Part shown: positions 36,448 to 45,301 of the stretch, one piece after another | Layout: every line of letters starts with the position of its first letter | Numbering within the stretch: the stretch's first letter is position 1 | Assembly: GCA_902761825.1 (NCBI GenBank) | Contig: CACWLY010000006.1 | Coordinates: forward strand, 1 to 64,000 | DNA from: an uncultured Eubacteriales bacterium | GTDB lineage: Bacteria; Bacillota; Clostridia; Christensenellales; Aristaeellaceae | DNA length: 64,000 bases | Direction: 5' to 3' | The notes under the pieces: model-generated | The model's input: the letters and a program-made list of their open reading frames with translations, nothing else | What the model was told of the DNA's origin: nothing | Database searches by the model: none | Translations under genes and position numbers: made by a program

Positions 36448-37137
36448 TCATGACGCAAGCTGTACTTTCAGCTTGCGCAGCGCCTCCTTGTGCTCGGGGG
36501 ATACGCGATAGCTTTCGATGGCTTTCTGGATGGCCTTGTTGTGCGTCCAGGGAGCCAGCTTTTTGTTTTCGATCCAGGGCAGGGCGGCGTCGTATTGTTT
36601 GGCCAGCGCGGTGGCGAAATACCAGGCGACCATCATGTTGACGTAGTATTCATCCGAACGCACCGCCGCCGCCCAGGATAAATATTCGGGATCAAAGCGC
36701 TCGTCCAGATAATACTTCATCAGCGCGCCGATGCCGAAACGGCAGGTGTAGGCGTGCGCGCTGTTTATCCACCGGCGGATATGCGGCAGCGCTTCGTCGG
36801 CATGCTTTTTAAAACAGACGGGCCCCAGCGTATCGCAGGCGGACCAGTTGTCCACGAAGGGCAAAAACGCGTTCAGCGCGGCGACGCAGGCGTTGAAATC
36901 CCGGATATTGCTGATCAGAACGGCGTGCAGATTGTTTTCGTCAAAATACTGATGCGGCAGCGATCGCAGAAAAGCGTTCGCCTCGTCGGAACCGCCGATC
37001 TCCCTGGCAAGCCGCCTAAGATCGGGAAAGCGTATGCCGAGGTATTGCCCGCTCTGCAATCCGGGCGTCAGCCTGCGCTGCAATTCGGCGTTGGCGGGAT
37101 CGGCCAGCGCGAACAGCCGTTTTTGAATATCAGTCAT
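36448..37137 (-). CDS. DNA alkylation repair protein (AlkD-like HEAT repeats)
   Basis: The 229-residue all-helical protein matches the AlkD/COG4912 family: GIRFPDLRRLAREIG near the start and DNWSACDTL near the middle, with WAAAVRSDEYYVNMMVAWYF. AlkD-type glycosylases remove bulky alkylated bases from DNA. It converges on rsmA with only 12 bases between the stops, and its start overlaps the end of the isomerase gene by 8 bases. Confidence 0.85.
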   Translation of the reverse strand: MTDIQKRLFALADPANAELQRRLTPGLQSGQYLGIRFPDLRRLAREIGGSDEANAFLRSLPHQYFDENNLHAVLISNIRDFNACVAALNAFLPFVDNWSACDTLGPVCFKKHADEALPHIRRWINSAHAYTCRFGIGALMKYYLDERFDPEYLSWAAAVRSDEYYVNMMVAWYFATALAKQYDAALPWIENKKLAPWTHNKAIQKAIESYRVSPEHKEALRKLKVQLAS

Positions 37138-37921
37138 GGTACAGCCCTCTTTCGCGCAGATACCGCACGCTGTCGCGCAGCGCCTGCACGGTTTTGATCT
37201 CGATCACCGCCCGCGCATGAGCGGCGTCCGCCTTGCGCACCAGCGCGGCGATATCCAGTTCGCCCGCGCCCAGGGGCATGTGGCACTGATTGGGCCGGGC
37301 GTCGTGCAAATGCATATGGCAGAGCCTGCCGGGATGCGCCGCATAGAACCAATCGTCCCCGTACCCGGCTACTTTTTCGTGCCCCACGTCCAGGGTCAGC
37401 CCGAAGACATCGGATTCAAGCAGCAGCTCGATAGTATCGGTCTGGAAGCTCTGCCATTTACGCTCGGTGTTCTCCACGCACACGCGTACCTGTCCCCGGC
37501 TGGCTTCTTCGCAAATCTTGCGGAATGCCAGCGTGTTCTGAACATACTGCTCCCGATACCGGTTGAACAGGTATTCCACATGATCGGGCAGCGTAATGTA
37601 AATTCCCCGGGGCCAGTGCAGATTGACCGTGGGGATACGCGCCTGGCGCGCGAGCGTTACGGCGTCCCGCGCTTCAGCGAGCCACGCGCTTCGGACGCCG
37701 TCCGAAAACGTGCAGGGCGATATTTCCTCGTGGAGATGGAACGTGAAGAACAGCCGGTATTTTTCATGAAGCGCAAGGAGCTGCGAGGCGCTCATCCGCT
37801 CCAGCCCGCATAGGGGAAAGTTCATGTTGAGCTCGACGAAATCCAATCCAAGCTCGGCGCCGAGCCGGGCGGCGTCTTCGATGCTGCTGTTTTCCAGCAG
37901 AAACGGCATGCCAAACTGCAT
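37130..37921 (-). CDS. Sugar phosphate isomerase/epimerase-like TIM-barrel protein
   Basis: The 263-residue protein belongs to the xylose-isomerase-like/AP-endonuclease-2 TIM-barrel superfamily. Likely metal ligands lie in VCVENTERKW, TLDVGHE, HMHLHD and VIEIKT. The start is ATG 37921 with AAGGAG 7 bases ahead. A longer frame to 37981 would run through the pgi terminator. The exact substrate is not known. It may be expressed by readthrough of that terminator or from an unseen promoter. Confidence 0.78.
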   Translation of the reverse strand: MQFGMPFLLENSSIEDAARLGAELGLDFVELNMNFPLCGLERMSASQLLALHEKYRLFFTFHLHEEISPCTFSDGVRSAWLAEARDAVTLARQARIPTVNLHWPRGIYITLPDHVEYLFNRYREQYVQNTLAFRKICEEASRGQVRVCVENTERKWQSFQTDTIELLLESDVFGLTLDVGHEKVAGYGDDWFYAAHPGRLCHMHLHDARPNQCHMPLGAGELDIAALVRKADAAHARAVIEIKTVQALRDSVRYLRERGLYHD

Positions 37922-37933
37922 AATACACTCCTT

Positions 37934-37970
37934 AAAAAGGGACCGGATAGCTGTAACGCTATCCGATCCC
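37934..37970 (-). terminator. Terminator of pgi, abutting the next ribosome binding site
   Basis: On the minus strand a 13-bp stem (GGGATCGGATAGC with GCTATCCGGTCCC, one mismatch) is followed by five T. The T-run is immediately followed by the AAGGAG of the isomerase gene. Confidence 0.88.
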
Positions 37971-37984
37971 GGTCTGTACAATTG

Positions 37985-39568
37985 TTAAATGTCCAGCAGG
38001 TCGCTGAATGCCTTCAGCGCGCCGTCGGTCTCGTGGGCCAGCACGCGCTTGGCCAGCACCTTGCCCAGCTGCACGCCCTCCTGGTCGAAGCTGTTCAGGT
38101 TCCAAAGGAAGCCCTGGAACATGACCTTGTTCTCAAAGTGCGCAAGCAGCGCGCCGAGCGTTTCGGGGGTCAGCTGTTCGCCGATGATGATGCTGCTGGG
38201 ACGGCCGCCGGCAAAGCTCTTGTTGGGGTTGTCATCCTGCTTGCCGCAGGCGAAAGCCATGATCTGGGCGGCCACGTTGGCGCACAGCTTCTGCTGGCTG
38301 GTGCTGCCCTGGATATCCACGTCCATACCCGCCTGATTGCGGCGGAAGCCCACGAACTGCAGCGGCACGATATCGGTGCCCTGATGCAGCAGCTGATAGA
38401 AGCTGTGCTGCCCGTTCGTGCCGGGCTCGCCGAAGATCACGGGGCCGGTCACATAATCGACGGGTTCGCCGAAGCGATTGACGGATTTGCCGTTGCTTTC
38501 CATATCCAGCTGCTGCAGGTGAGCCGGGAAGCGGCTGAGCGCCTGGCTGTAGGGCAGCACGGCGGTTGCGGGATAGCCCTGAACGTTGCGCTCGTACACG
38601 CCGATCAGCGCGTCCAGCATATCGGGATTGCGGCGGATATCGGCATTTCTGGCCAGCTTGTCCTCCTCGGCCGCGCCGTTCAGGAAACGCGCGAACACGT
38701 CGGGACCGAAGGCAAGGGAGAGCACGACGCCGCCTACGCAGGAGCTGGAGGAATAGCGGCCGCCGATGTAATCGTCCATGAAGAAGGCTTCCAGGTAGTC
38801 GCTGCTCTTTGCCAGGGGAGAGGTCTCGCTGGTGACGGCCACCATATGCCTGCTGGCGTCCAGACCGGCGTTTTTCAGCGCGTCCTTCACGAAGGATTCG
38901 TTGGTCAGCGTTTCCAGCGTGGTGCCCGATTTGGATACCAGCACGAACAGCGAACGGCTCACGTCGATACCCTTGAGCACGCTTGCGGCGTCGTCGGGAT
39001 CGACGTTGCTGATGAAGCGGGCTTCCAGCTTGAAGCAGCCGTTCTGCTTCGCCCAGTTTTCGAGCGCCAGGTACATCGCCCGGGGACCGAGGTCGCTGCC
39101 GCCGATGCCGATCTGCACCACGGTGGTGAACTTTTCGCCCTTGGCGTTGGTGATCTCGCCGCTGTGCACCTTATTGGCGAACGCGGCGGCCTTCTCCTGC
39201 TGGGAGAGATAGAAAGCGCGCTTGTCCACGCCGTCGGCCACCACGGCTTCGCCCAGCTGGCCGCGGCACAGCTGATGCAGCACCAGCCGCTTTTCGCCGG
39301 TATTGATCACTTCGCCGCTGTACAGCGCTTCGTATTTTTCGTTCAGCTGCGCTTCTTTGGCCAGCTCGGCCAGCGCGGCGAGCACGTCGTCATCCACCTG
39401 CTTGGCGGCGTAATTGTAGCTCAGATCGCAGGCCATGGGCGCGGAATACTCCGCCACGCGCTTCGCGCCGTTTTCGCCGCTCATGACTTCCTGCAGATTG
39501 ACGTGGTTCTTCAATGCGTTCAGTTTGCCGTATGCGGCCAGGGTATCCAGATTTTTCCAGGAAATCAT
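37985..39568 (-). CDS. pgi: Glucose-6-phosphate isomerase
   Basis: This 527-residue enzyme interconverts glucose-6-phosphate and fructose-6-phosphate. Core motifs are IGIGGSDLGPRAM near residue 150, SKSGTTLET, the GRYSSSSCVGG region near 275, the catalytic Glu region FGEPGTNGQHSFYQL, and a conserved Lys near the C terminus. Length fits the longer PGI type. It has its own promoter and terminator. Confidence 0.95.
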   Translation of the reverse strand: MISWKNLDTLAAYGKLNALKNHVNLQEVMSGENGAKRVAEYSAPMACDLSYNYAAKQVDDDVLAALAELAKEAQLNEKYEALYSGEVINTGEKRLVLHQLCRGQLGEAVVADGVDKRAFYLSQQEKAAAFANKVHSGEITNAKGEKFTTVVQIGIGGSDLGPRAMYLALENWAKQNGCFKLEARFISNVDPDDAASVLKGIDVSRSLFVLVSKSGTTLETLTNESFVKDALKNAGLDASRHMVAVTSETSPLAKSSDYLEAFFMDDYIGGRYSSSSCVGGVVLSLAFGPDVFARFLNGAAEEDKLARNADIRRNPDMLDALIGVYERNVQGYPATAVLPYSQALSRFPAHLQQLDMESNGKSVNRFGEPVDYVTGPVIFGEPGTNGQHSFYQLLHQGTDIVPLQFVGFRRNQAGMDVDIQGSTSQQKLCANVAAQIMAFACGKQDDNPNKSFAGGRPSSIIIGEQLTPETLGALLAHFENKVMFQGFLWNLNSFDQEGVQLGKVLAKRVLAHETDGALKAFSDLLDI

Positions 39569-39639
39569 AGGCGTTTTTTCCTTTCTGTGTTCAATATTGA
39601 TACTGTGCAGCGGCCAGCGCCGCGTATCTTCACATTTAC

Positions 39640-39668
39640 ATTATATATAAAAACCGTCCGCCGCGCAA
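39640..39668 (-). promoter_or_regulatory. Promoter of pgi
   Basis: On the minus strand TTGCGC (39668-39663) and TATAAT (39645-39640) are separated by 17 bp. It leaves a leader of about 65 bases before pgi, with GAAAGGAAA as the ribosome binding site. Confidence 0.65.
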
Positions 39669-39710
39669 CAGCCAGGCGGCAAAAAAGCCGTTCTTTTTGC
39701 CGGAAGGCGC

Positions 39711-39737
39711 AAAAACCCGCCTCCCAAAGGAGACGGG
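39711..39737 (-). terminator. Intrinsic terminator, leftward
   Basis: On the minus strand CCCGTCTCC, loop TTTG, GGAGGCGGG, then TTTTT. The gene it would terminate is not evident, since pgi starts further left with its own promoter. Confidence 0.75.
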
Positions 39738-39801
39738 CAGGGAAGCGCATCATCAGGCCGCGGTCGTCGGAGCGTTGCCCAGGATTTGGCATCCTGTCTA
39801 T

Positions 39802-39826
39802 ACGCCGCCCGCCGCGCGGCGTTTTT
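39802..39826 (+). terminator. Intrinsic terminator, rightward
   Basis: ACGCCGC (39802-39808) pairs with GCGGCGT (39816-39822), followed by a T-run to 39826. There is no plus-strand protein gene upstream that needs it. Confidence 0.6.
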
Positions 39827-39848
39827 CATCCAAATAAAAAAATTAGTC

Positions 39849-39877
39849 TTTCTTTTTCCGGCTCCCTTTGCTATACT
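39849..39877 (+). promoter_or_regulatory. Probable promoter of iorAB
   Basis: TTTCTT (39849-39854) and TATACT (39872-39877) have a 17-bp spacer. The likely transcript start near 39884 supports the start of iorA at 39925 rather than at the TTG at 39889. Confidence 0.5.
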
Positions 39878-39924
39878 AATAAGGATTATTGCGTACAAAC
39901 GCTTCACAGGAGTGTGTTTTATTG

Positions 39925-41643
39925 ATGAAAAAACTGATGCTGGGCAATGAAGCCATCGCGCGCGGCGCGTACGAGGCGGGGGTGAAGTTCGTTTCCAGTT
40001 ATCCGGGAACGCCGAGCACCGAGATCACGGAGTTTTCCTCCGCCTATCCCGAAATCAAATGCGAATGGGCTCCCAATGAAAAGGTGGCCGTGGAAACGGC
40101 CTTCGGCGCGGCCATGTGCGGCGTTCGCGCCATGAGCTGCATGAAGCACGTGGGCCTGAACGTCGCGGCCGATCCGCTGTATACCGCCGCCTATACCGGC
40201 GTAAACGGCGGTTTGGTGCTGTGCGTGGCCGACGATCCCTTCATGCATTCCAGCCAGAACGAGCAGGATACCCGGTTCATCGCCCGCGCGGCGCATGTGC
40301 CGGTGATCGAGCCCTCCGACAGCCAGGAGTGCAAGGATTATCTCAAGCGCGCGTTTGAGCTCAGCGAGCAGTACGATACGCCGGTCATCCTGCGCCTCAC
40401 CACGCGCCTCGCGCACCAGCGTTCGCCGGTGGAGACGGCCGAGCGCGCGGAGATCGCGCTCAAGCCCTATGAAAAGAACGTAATGAAAAACGTGATGATG
40501 CCCGGCATGGCCCGCAAGCGCCATGTGTTTGTGGAGCAGCGCGAGGCGAAAATGGAAGCCGACGCCGCGGCTATCGGGCTGAACCGCGTGGAAATGCGCG
40601 ATACGAAGCTGGGCGTCGTCTGCGCCGGCGTTGTGTATCAGTTCGTGCGCGAAGCCCTGCCTCAGGCCAGCGTACTCAAGCTGGGCCTGAGCTATCCCAT
40701 CGACCGCGCCGCCATCCGCGATTTTGCCGCGAAGGTGGACAGGCTGGTCGTGATCGAGGAGCTGGAGGGCATCATCGAGCAGGAGATCGCCGCCATGGGC
40801 GTTGCCGTGGAAGGCAAAAAGTATACCGGGCGTCAGGGCGAACTGAGCGTGCAGCGCATCCGCGAGGCCTTCGGCGGCGAAAAAGCGCCGACCGAGTCCG
40901 CTCTTCCGGCGCGTCCGCCCGTGCTGTGTCCCGGCTGCCCGCACCGCGCCACCTTCCACGTGCTCAAGAAACTCAAGCTGCACGTGTTCGGCGATATCGG
41001 CTGCTATACGCTTTGCGCCCTGCCGCCGGTGGACAGCCTGGAAAGCGCGCTCTGCATGGGCGCTTCCGTGGGAATGGCCGTCGGCGCGGAGAAAGCCCGG
41101 GGACGCGATTTCGCGCGGCAGAGCGTGGCCGTGCTGGGCGACAGCACCTTTGTTCACAGCGGCATAACCGGCCTGGTGAACGCCGTGTACGACCGCAGCA
41201 ACATCACCGTCGTGATCCTGGACAACCGCATCACCGGCATGACGGGACATCAGCAGAATCCGGCCACCGGCTTTGATATCTACAATCAGCCCGCTCCGCA
41301 GCTCAACCTGGAAAAGCTGTGCGAAACCATCGGCGCGCACGTGGTCGTGGAAAACCCGATGGATATGCCCGCGCTGGAAAAGGCGCTTAAGGAAGAACTG
41401 AACCGCGACGGCGTGTCGGTGGTCATCGCCCGCTATCCCTGCGCGCTCCTGGATAAACGCCGCCATCCCGCCGCGAAGGTGACCGGATGCCGCAACTGCG
41501 GCGCGTGCATGTGCCTGGGCTGCCCGGCCATCGAGCGCGGCGAGCACGGCGTGCGCATCAATACCGCCCTGTGCAACGGCTGCGGCCTGTGCGTGAGCAT
41601 GTGCGGCTTCGGGGCTATTTCCTGCGGAGGTGATCAGGCATGA
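39925..41643 (+). CDS. iorA: Indolepyruvate:ferredoxin oxidoreductase, alpha subunit
   Basis: The 572-residue subunit oxidatively decarboxylates aryl pyruvates from aromatic amino acids to acyl-CoA, reducing ferredoxin. The N-terminal pyrimidine-binding domain (YPGTPSTEITE, then PNEKVAVE) is followed by a TPP domain (CPGCPHRATFHV, GDIGCYTL, the GDSTFVHSGITG region, LDNRITGMTGHQ). Two 4Fe-4S clusters follow at the C terminus (CRNCGACMCLGC and CNGCGLCVSMC). The start at ATG 39925, or TTG 39922, has AGGAG at 39909-39913. The stop overlaps iorB. The enzyme is oxygen-sensitive, a marker of anaerobic life. Confidence 0.93.
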   Translation: MKKLMLGNEAIARGAYEAGVKFVSSYPGTPSTEITEFSSAYPEIKCEWAPNEKVAVETAFGAAMCGVRAMSCMKHVGLNVAADPLYTAAYTGVNGGLVLCVADDPFMHSSQNEQDTRFIARAAHVPVIEPSDSQECKDYLKRAFELSEQYDTPVILRLTTRLAHQRSPVETAERAEIALKPYEKNVMKNVMMPGMARKRHVFVEQREAKMEADAAAIGLNRVEMRDTKLGVVCAGVVYQFVREALPQASVLKLGLSYPIDRAAIRDFAAKVDRLVVIEELEGIIEQEIAAMGVAVEGKKYTGRQGELSVQRIREAFGGEKAPTESALPARPPVLCPGCPHRATFHVLKKLKLHVFGDIGCYTLCALPPVDSLESALCMGASVGMAVGAEKARGRDFARQSVAVLGDSTFVHSGITGLVNAVYDRSNITVVILDNRITGMTGHQQNPATGFDIYNQPAPQLNLEKLCETIGAHVVVENPMDMPALEKALKEELNRDGVSVVIARYPCALLDKRRHPAAKVTGCRNCGACMCLGCPAIERGEHGVRINTALCNGCGLCVSMCGFGAISCGGDQA

Positions 41644-42212
41644 AAAAGGATATTATTATCGTGGGCGTAGGCGGCCAGGGAATCCTGCTGACCAGTAAAA
41701 TCCTGGGGTATCTCGCGCTGCAGATGGGCGATGACGTGAAGGTCAGCGAGGTGCACGGCATGAGCCAGCGCGGCGGCAGCGTGATCACCCATGTGCGCAT
41801 CGGCGAAAACGTGGCGTCTCCGCTGGTCACGCCCGGCGAAGCCGATTTGGTGATCGCCTTTGAATGGCTGGAAGCGCTGCGGGCGGAATTCTATCTGAAA
41901 CCCGAGGGCGCCATGATCGCCAATACCCGGCGCATGCTGCCCATGCCCGTCATTATGGGCAAGGCGGAGTATCCCGAGCAGGCGATCGAAGGCCGCCCGG
42001 TATACGCGCTGGACGCGCAGCGGATCGCCGAGGACTGCGGCAGCGTGCGCGCGGTCAATATCGTGCTGCTCGGCGTCATGTCCACGCTGACCGACTGGCC
42101 GCAGGAGGCGTATGAGTCCGCGATCGCGGCCAACGTAAAGCCCGCCACGCTTGAAACCAACCTGAAAGCCTTCCGCGCCGGACGCGAAGCCGGACAGCGG
42201 ATGAACGCATGA
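41640..42212 (+). CDS. iorB: Indolepyruvate:ferredoxin oxidoreductase, beta subunit
   Basis: The 190-residue gamma-type subunit has the family opening IIIVGVGGQGILLTSKIL and the conserved SEVHGMSQRGGSV. It pairs with IorA and is translated through a 4-base overlap (ATGA). AGGTGA lies upstream in the iorA end. Confidence 0.93.
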   Translation: MKKDIIIVGVGGQGILLTSKILGYLALQMGDDVKVSEVHGMSQRGGSVITHVRIGENVASPLVTPGEADLVIAFEWLEALRAEFYLKPEGAMIANTRRMLPMPVIMGKAEYPEQAIEGRPVYALDAQRIAEDCGSVRAVNIVLLGVMSTLTDWPQEAYESAIAANVKPATLETNLKAFRAGREAGQRMNA

Positions 42213-42250
42213 CAATTTCCCGCGCCGTAATGGTAATTTGTATACGGCTG

Positions 42251-42259
42251 TGCTATAAT
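42251..42259 (+). promoter_or_regulatory. Extended -10 promoter of alr
   Basis: TGCTATAAT is a perfect extended -10 element 26 bases before the alr start. No good -35 was found at the right distance. Confidence 0.6.
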
Positions 42260-42284
42260 AAGAGCAAAGACAGGAGGCGGCGGC

Positions 42285-43415
42285 ATGATCAGTAACCCAA
42301 CTCCGGACAGCCGGGGCACCTGCGTTCGGATCGATCTGAGCGCGATTGCCCATAACGTACAAACGCTGAAAAAAGCGGTGGGCGGCGTGCGCATGATGGC
42401 GGTGGTCAAAGCCAACGCGTACGGGCACGGCCTGCTGCCTGTCGCGCGGACCGCGCTTCTGAACGGCGCCGATTACCTGGGCGTGGCGCTGCCGGAGGAA
42501 GGACGGCTGCTGCGGCGGGCGGGCGTGGAAGCGCCCGTGCTGGTGCTGGGCAACGTAAGCCCGGAGGGGGCCGAAATATCGGTGGCCGAAGGGCTGATCC
42601 AGACGGTCTGCGATCCCAGGGGCGTGGAGCTTCTGCAGGATACCTGCCGGAAAACGGGGAAGATCGCGCAGGCGCATCTGAAGATCGATACCGGCATGAA
42701 CCGCATCGGTGCGCGGAACGAAACCGAAGTGAGCGCCGTGCTCTCCGCGCTGGAAAAAGCGCCGTATGTCAAGCTGACGGGCGCGTTCACGCATTTTGCC
42801 GACGCCGACAACCCCAAGGACAGCTTTTCGCGGGCGCAGTTTGACCGTTTCCAGCGGATGACGGCCCTTCTGCCGGAGGGGCTTCTGCTGCACGCGGCCG
42901 CAAGCGACGCTTCGCTGCGCTTTCCCTGGGCGCGCCTGGGCATGGTGCGCGAGGGAATCTCCCTGTACGGCTGCGCCGAAGGCTACGACGATATCGATCT
43001 GCGCCCGGCCATGCGCTTTGAAACCCGCGTCGCCTATGTGAAGCAGATCGAAGAGGGCGATACCGTGGGCTATGGCCGCACCTATACGGCGGCGTCCGCC
43101 ATGCGGGTGGCAACGCTGCCCGCGGGCTACGGGGACGGATACCCGCGCAGCTGTTCGGGCAAGGCCTACGTGCTGATTCAGGGCACCGAATGCCCCGTGA
43201 TCGGCCGCGTCTGCATGGATCAATTGATGGTCGACGTATCCAGACTGGACGGGGTAAAGCCCGGCGACGAGGCCGTGCTGATGGGACGGCAGGGGAACGG
43301 CTGCATATCGGCTTCCCGGCTCGCGGCCTGGGCAGGCACGATCAGCTACGAGATCCTCTGCGCGCCGCATGCGCGGGTGCCGGTCATTTACGAAAACATT
43401 CCGGAAGGATTATAA
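42285..43415 (+). CDS. alr: Alanine racemase
   Basis: The 376-residue PLP enzyme makes D-alanine for peptidoglycan. The PLP lysine is in VVKANAYGHG (near residue 44). Further signs are KIDTGMNRIG, TGAFTHFADAD, the catalytic-Tyr loop VGYGRTYTA and GRVCMDQLMVDV. CAGGAGGC precedes the ATG. The product fits the cell-wall genes elsewhere in the window. Confidence 0.95.
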   Translation: MISNPTPDSRGTCVRIDLSAIAHNVQTLKKAVGGVRMMAVVKANAYGHGLLPVARTALLNGADYLGVALPEEGRLLRRAGVEAPVLVLGNVSPEGAEISVAEGLIQTVCDPRGVELLQDTCRKTGKIAQAHLKIDTGMNRIGARNETEVSAVLSALEKAPYVKLTGAFTHFADADNPKDSFSRAQFDRFQRMTALLPEGLLLHAAASDASLRFPWARLGMVREGISLYGCAEGYDDIDLRPAMRFETRVAYVKQIEEGDTVGYGRTYTAASAMRVATLPAGYGDGYPRSCSGKAYVLIQGTECPVIGRVCMDQLMVDVSRLDGVKPGDEAVLMGRQGNGCISASRLAAWAGTISYEILCAPHARVPVIYENIPEGL

Positions 43416-43421
43416 AACCGT

Positions 43422-44237
43422 ATGCAAAAGAACAGCAAAAAAAACAATAACGCCCCCACGCCGATCTATAAGCCGTATCTGCGCGGCAATATGATCAGCG
43501 CGCTGGCCGCAAAGCGCGGGCTCAAAGTATTCGCCCTCCTGGCGGTATTCGCTTTCTTCGGCGTATTGGTCAGCGGCGTGCTCGCCTTCAACAGCGCGCT
43601 GCTCCGGATCCTGATGAACGGCGTGCTGCTGGCCTTCGGCTGCATGGTGATGATGAACGAGGGCAGCCGCCACGGCGAAGCGGACGTGACCTTTGCCGAG
43701 ATCGCCCTGAAGCGTCAGGAAGAAGGCAAAGAGGTGACCGCAAAAGACCGGGACGTCTGCTATCATCCCGGCAAGGGATTTTTTACCGCGCTGATCGGCG
43801 TGACGCCTTTCCTGCTGGCCGCGATCGTGTACGCGTTCATCGCCAAAAAACAGACCTTTACGCTGGGCGTGCTCCCTTCCTGGGTGCAGGGCTATGAAAA
43901 ACAGAGCGAGGTCGGCCAGGCGCTGTCCTATTACCACGAATCCTTCCCCATTACGCTGGAACAGATCCTGCGGTTGATCATGCGATTGATGCTGTTCCCC
44001 TACATGAACATGCTGGGCGGCGGCGATTTCGGCAGGCTGCTGCTGCTGGATCGCATTTCCCCGCTGCTTACGCTGATCGTTCCCGCGTTCTACGGCGTCG
44101 GCTACCTGCGCGGGCCGCGCCTGCGCGCCATGGTGCACGGCAATATCCGCCTGGCCCGCCGCCGCCATAACCGCAAGGAGCGCAAAGCCCGCGAACAGCG
44201 CATGCGCAAAGAGCCGCAGAAGAAGGAACTGATCTGA
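43422..44237 (+). CDS. Membrane protein of unknown function
   Basis: This 271-residue protein begins with a Lys/Asn-rich cytoplasmic stretch. It has four or so hydrophobic segments (about 34-56, 60-78, 119-141 and 205-228) and ends in a strongly basic tail (RRRHNRKERKAREQR). There is no enzyme motif and I do not recognise the family. It starts 6 bases after alr and ends 3 bases before rsmD, so it is probably co-transcribed with both. A role in the cell envelope is only a guess. Confidence 0.65.
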   Translation: MQKNSKKNNNAPTPIYKPYLRGNMISALAAKRGLKVFALLAVFAFFGVLVSGVLAFNSALLRILMNGVLLAFGCMVMMNEGSRHGEADVTFAEIALKRQEEGKEVTAKDRDVCYHPGKGFFTALIGVTPFLLAAIVYAFIAKKQTFTLGVLPSWVQGYEKQSEVGQALSYYHESFPITLEQILRLIMRLMLFPYMNMLGGGDFGRLLLLDRISPLLTLIVPAFYGVGYLRGPRLRAMVHGNIRLARRRHNRKERKAREQRMRKEPQKKELI

Positions 44238-44240
44238 CCC

Positions 44241-44792
44241 ATGCGTATCATTGCAGGCGAAATGCGTTCGCGCGCCATTCTTGCCCCCAAGGGCAGCGAT
44301 ACCCGGCCTACGCTGGATCGCACGCGCGAATCGCTGTTCAATATCATCGCCGCCGAGTGCCCGGACGCCCGGGTGCTCGATCTGTACGCCGGAAGCGGAG
44401 CGCTGGCTCTGGAGGCATTGAGCCGCGGGGCGGAAAGCGCCGTGCTGTGCGATTGCTCCCGGGAAGCGGCGAAAGCGATACGCCACAACATCGAAACGCT
44501 GAAGCTTGAAAACCGCGCGCGCTTCCTGTTTATGCAGGATGCGCAGGCAATTGCCCTTCTTGCGCGGGAAAAGGCGGTTTTTGACCTGGTTTTTCTCGAT
44601 CCGCCGTATCGGCTGGACACCGCGCCCGCCTGCCGCGCGCTGGCGGAATCCGGCGTTCTGCTGCCAGACGCCCTGGTGGTGATAGAACACGCCGCCACCG
44701 CGCAGCCCGCGCCGGGAGAAGGCTATGAACGCGTCGATCAGAGAAAATACCGGGATACGATGATATCGTTCTATCGGTACGGGAGGTCGTGA
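44241..44792 (+). CDS. rsmD: 16S rRNA m2G966 methyltransferase RsmD
   Basis: The 183-residue SAM enzyme shows RIIAGEMRSR at the start, PTLDRTRESLFNI, the SAM-binding DLYAGSGALALEAL and the catalytic LDPPY. It methylates G966 of 16S rRNA. The rsmD-coaD order is widely conserved, and here they are 3 bases apart. Confidence 0.94.
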   Translation: MRIIAGEMRSRAILAPKGSDTRPTLDRTRESLFNIIAAECPDARVLDLYAGSGALALEALSRGAESAVLCDCSREAAKAIRHNIETLKLENRARFLFMQDAQAIALLAREKAVFDLVFLDPPYRLDTAPACRALAESGVLLPDALVVIEHAATAQPAPGEGYERVDQRKYRDTMISFYRYGRS

Positions 44793-44795
44793 AAG

Positions 44796-45284
44796 ATGCC
44801 GAAAACTTGGGTGTTCCCGGGCAGCTTTGATCCGGTGACCCGGGGACATGAGGATTTGATCCGCCGCGCCGCGGCGCTGTGCGATCAGCTGTGTGTCGCG
44901 GTGCTGATCAATCCGGACAAGCACGGCTTTTTGCCGCTGAAAAAGCGCATAGCCCTGCTGGACGAGGTGTGCGCGGGCATTCCCAACGCGGTGGTGGAAT
45001 CCTATAACGGATTGCTGGCCGATTACGCGCGCATGAAGCAGGCCGACGCCGTGGTGCGCGGCGTGCGCTCAGCCAGCGAGATGGAAACCGAGCTGCCCTG
45101 GGCTGCGTTCAACCGCATGCTCTATGAGCGCTTCGAAGCGATTTATCTGCCTGCCCGGCCCGAACTGAGGGACGTGAGCAGCAGCATGGTGCGTCAGCTT
45201 GCGGCTTTCGGCGGGGATATCAGTCCCTTCGTGCCCGATTGCTGCGCCGATACGATCAAAGAATACATGGCTCACCGGGTTTGA
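44796..45284 (+). CDS. coaD: Phosphopantetheine adenylyltransferase
   Basis: The 162-residue nucleotidyltransferase makes dephospho-CoA. The opening VFPGSFDPVTRGH contains the TxGH nucleotide-binding motif. Near the C terminus is the second motif region LRDVSSSMVRQLAAFGGD. Together with coaBC at 24.4 kb it covers the last steps of CoA synthesis but one. GGGAGG lies upstream. Confidence 0.95.
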   Translation: MPKTWVFPGSFDPVTRGHEDLIRRAAALCDQLCVAVLINPDKHGFLPLKKRIALLDEVCAGIPNAVVESYNGLLADYARMKQADAVVRGVRSASEMETELPWAAFNRMLYERFEAIYLPARPELRDVSSSMVRQLAAFGGDISPFVPDCCADTIKEYMAHRV

Positions 45285-45301
45285 GCGGCAAGGAGGAAAA
45301 A

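Larger units (their letters stand above)
39711..39826. other. Structured intergenic region, possible small RNA
   Basis: This stretch lies in the 356-base gap between pgi and iorA. It is bounded by a terminator reading left (39711-39737) and one reading right (39802-39826). Between them are a small hairpin (CAGGA/TCCTG, 39780-39796) and a longer pairing of GGGCA (39735-39739) with TGCCC (39776-39780). No protein frame with a ribosome binding site is evident. I could not match it to a known RNA family. Neither strand has a convincing promoter. Confidence 0.35.

Noticed and set aside
36455-36480. A terminator hairpin between rsmA and the alkylation repair gene
   Set aside because: GCAAGCTG/CAGCTTGC is a good stem but lies within the coding end of the repair gene and has no T-run on either strand.
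36762-36775. A DnaA box (TTATCCACC) as part of an origin
   Set aside because: It is a single imperfect site inside a coding gene with no cluster around it.
39711-39800. Fluoride riboswitch (crcB-type) on the minus strand
   Set aside because: A CTGATG segment and a small hairpin are present, but the loop pairing needed for the pseudoknot does not fit, and there is no fluoride gene downstream.
37982-39925. A 647-codon plus-strand frame across pgi
   Set aside because: It lies opposite pgi, crosses its promoter and two terminators, and has no domain.
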